Assembly (NCBI GenBank): GCA_016200005.1
Contig: JACQFP010000077.1
Span: 1-64,000 of the forward strand
Length of the DNA: 64,000 bases
Direction: 5' to 3'
Source of the DNA: Verrucomicrobiota bacterium
Lineage (GTDB): Bacteria > Verrucomicrobiota > Verrucomicrobiia > Limisphaerales > PALSA-1396
In this document: piece by piece, positions 63,378 to 64,000 of the stretch
Layout of the letters: every line of letters starts with the position of its first letter
Position numbering within the stretch: position 1 is the stretch's first letter
The notes under the pieces: generated by a model
Databases searched by the model: none
The model's input: the letters and a program-made list of their open reading frames with translations, nothing else
What the model was told of the DNA's origin: nothing
Position numbers and translations under genes: made by a program

Positions 63378-64000
63378 ATGAATCCCGCTGAAGCCCTCGT
63401 GGCGCTGAACATGATCGAGCACGTCGGTCCGGTGCGCGTGCGGCAATTGCTCGAACATTTCGGCGAGGCGCCGGCGGTGTTGCGCGCTTCCCAATCCCAA
63501 CTCCTCCAGGTGCGCGGCATCGTCGAGGACACCGCCGAGGCAATCGCGACCTGGGAAAAAACCATCAAACTCGATGAGGAGCTGAAACGGATCAGTGACT
63601 TTGGCTGTCACATTCTCACCCAATCAGACGAAGATTATCCGGACCTGTTGCGGCAGATCTACGATCCGCCCATTGTGCTCTACGTCAAAGGCAAACTGAG
63701 CGCCAAGGACAAGAACGCCGTGGCGATGGTTGGGTCGCGCATGACGACGCACTACGGCGTGGAGACGGCGCGCAAGCTGGCGTATCAACTGGCTTACGTC
63801 GGCGTGACCGTCGTCAGCGGCGGCGCGCGGGGGATTGACACGGCGGCGCATCAAGGCGCCTTGAGCGGCAAAGGACGGACGGTTGCGGTGTTGGGGACGG
63901 GCATCAACATCATTTTCCCACCGGAGAATGTGGAGTTGTTCGAGCGCATCGCCGACAACGGCGCCATCATCACGCAGTTTCCTTTCAATCGCAACGCGGA
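63378..64000 (+). CDS. dprA: DNA-processing protein DprA, 3' part missing
   Basis: About 207 codons are visible before the right edge. An N-terminal helix-hairpin-helix/SAM-like region (MNPAEALVALNMIEHVGPVRVRQLLEHFG ... LLQVRGIVED) is followed by the Rossmann-like DprA fold: AMVGSRMTTHYGVETARKLAYQLA, VVSGGARGIDTAAHQGAL and GTVAVLGTGINIIFPPEN-like text. DprA loads RecA on incoming single-stranded DNA in natural transformation. The start ATG 63378 matches the family N-terminus. It is 50 nt from the permease stop. Confidence 0.95.
   Translation, partial: MNPAEALVALNMIEHVGPVRVRQLLEHFGEAPAVLRASQSQLLQVRGIVEDTAEAIATWEKTIKLDEELKRISDFGCHILTQSDEDYPDLLRQIYDPPIVLYVKGKLSAKDKNAVAMVGSRMTTHYGVETARKLAYQLAYVGVTVVSGGARGIDTAAHQGALSGKGRTVAVLGTGINIIFPPENVELFERIADNGAIITQFPFNRNA

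Overview
The window reads as chromosomal DNA of a Verrucomicrobiota bacterium, most likely a Limisphaerales/Pedosphaera-like lineage. This is inferred from the protein types: giant LamG, FG-GAP and S74 surface proteins, C-termini ending in FYRLRWP, Tat-exported Gfo/Idh/MocA oxidoreductases, and many short palindromic repeats that run in frame through genes. It carries housekeeping genes (mnmG, pgi, xylA, trpE, hisI, hisF, purS, purQ, purL, purF, dprA) and no rRNA or tRNA gene that I could recognise. A perfect 16-bp parS-like palindrome inside mnmG suggests the left edge lies near the replication origin.

Layout. 1-7.3 kb: mnmG and pgi (AT-rich), divergent xylA, a GAF sensor kinase and an LptF/LptG-type permease. 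7.4-10.1 kb: a small H-box-like protein, a secreted Spy/CpxP-like protein, then an ECF sigma factor, a small membrane protein and a membrane-anchored Spy/CnrX-like protein, resembling the CnrYXH signalling layout. 10.4-14.1 kb: an accessory cassette with a CbbX/SpoVK-like AAA+ ATPase whose reading frame is split by an amber codon, a possible PD-(D/E)XK protein, and two proteins sharing a PExGMG motif. 14.1-20.3 kb: a minus-strand block with a CopA-type ATPase, Ppx/GppA, a ROK kinase and two tandem thymidylate-kinase-like proteins. 20.5-25.6 kb: two secreted surface proteins separated by a decayed trpE fragment. 25.6-31.2 kb: trpE, a membrane protein, hisI, an ion transporter, a DUF2262-like gene and hisF. 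31.4-36.1 kb: a glycine-zipper protein and an LpoB / COG3014 / YcfL-like lipoprotein set split by a HEPN-MNT module, which is flanked by two copies of the lpoB 3' end. 36.2-44.2 kb: purS, purQ, an ArnT-like membrane protein, a discoidin-like protein, a Gfo/Idh/MocA protein, a HAD protein and purL. 44.4-46.0 kb: an IS1380-family element. 46.1-59.9 kb: three very large, closely spaced secreted-protein genes (2105, 1228 and 1254 codons). 60.0-64.0 kb: purF, an APC permease fused to a universal-stress domain, and dprA running off the right edge.

The most unusual theme is repeat DNA acting as protein-coding DNA. At least five families of short inverted repeats occur. Some are inserted in frame in CopA, TrpE and PurL. 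Others supply the N-terminus, the start codon or part of the signal peptide of lipoproteins and giant exported proteins. The best candidates for undescribed systems are the 10.4-14.1 kb AAA+ cassette and the 46-60 kb giant secreted trio. All family assignments come from reading motifs by eye; no database search was run.
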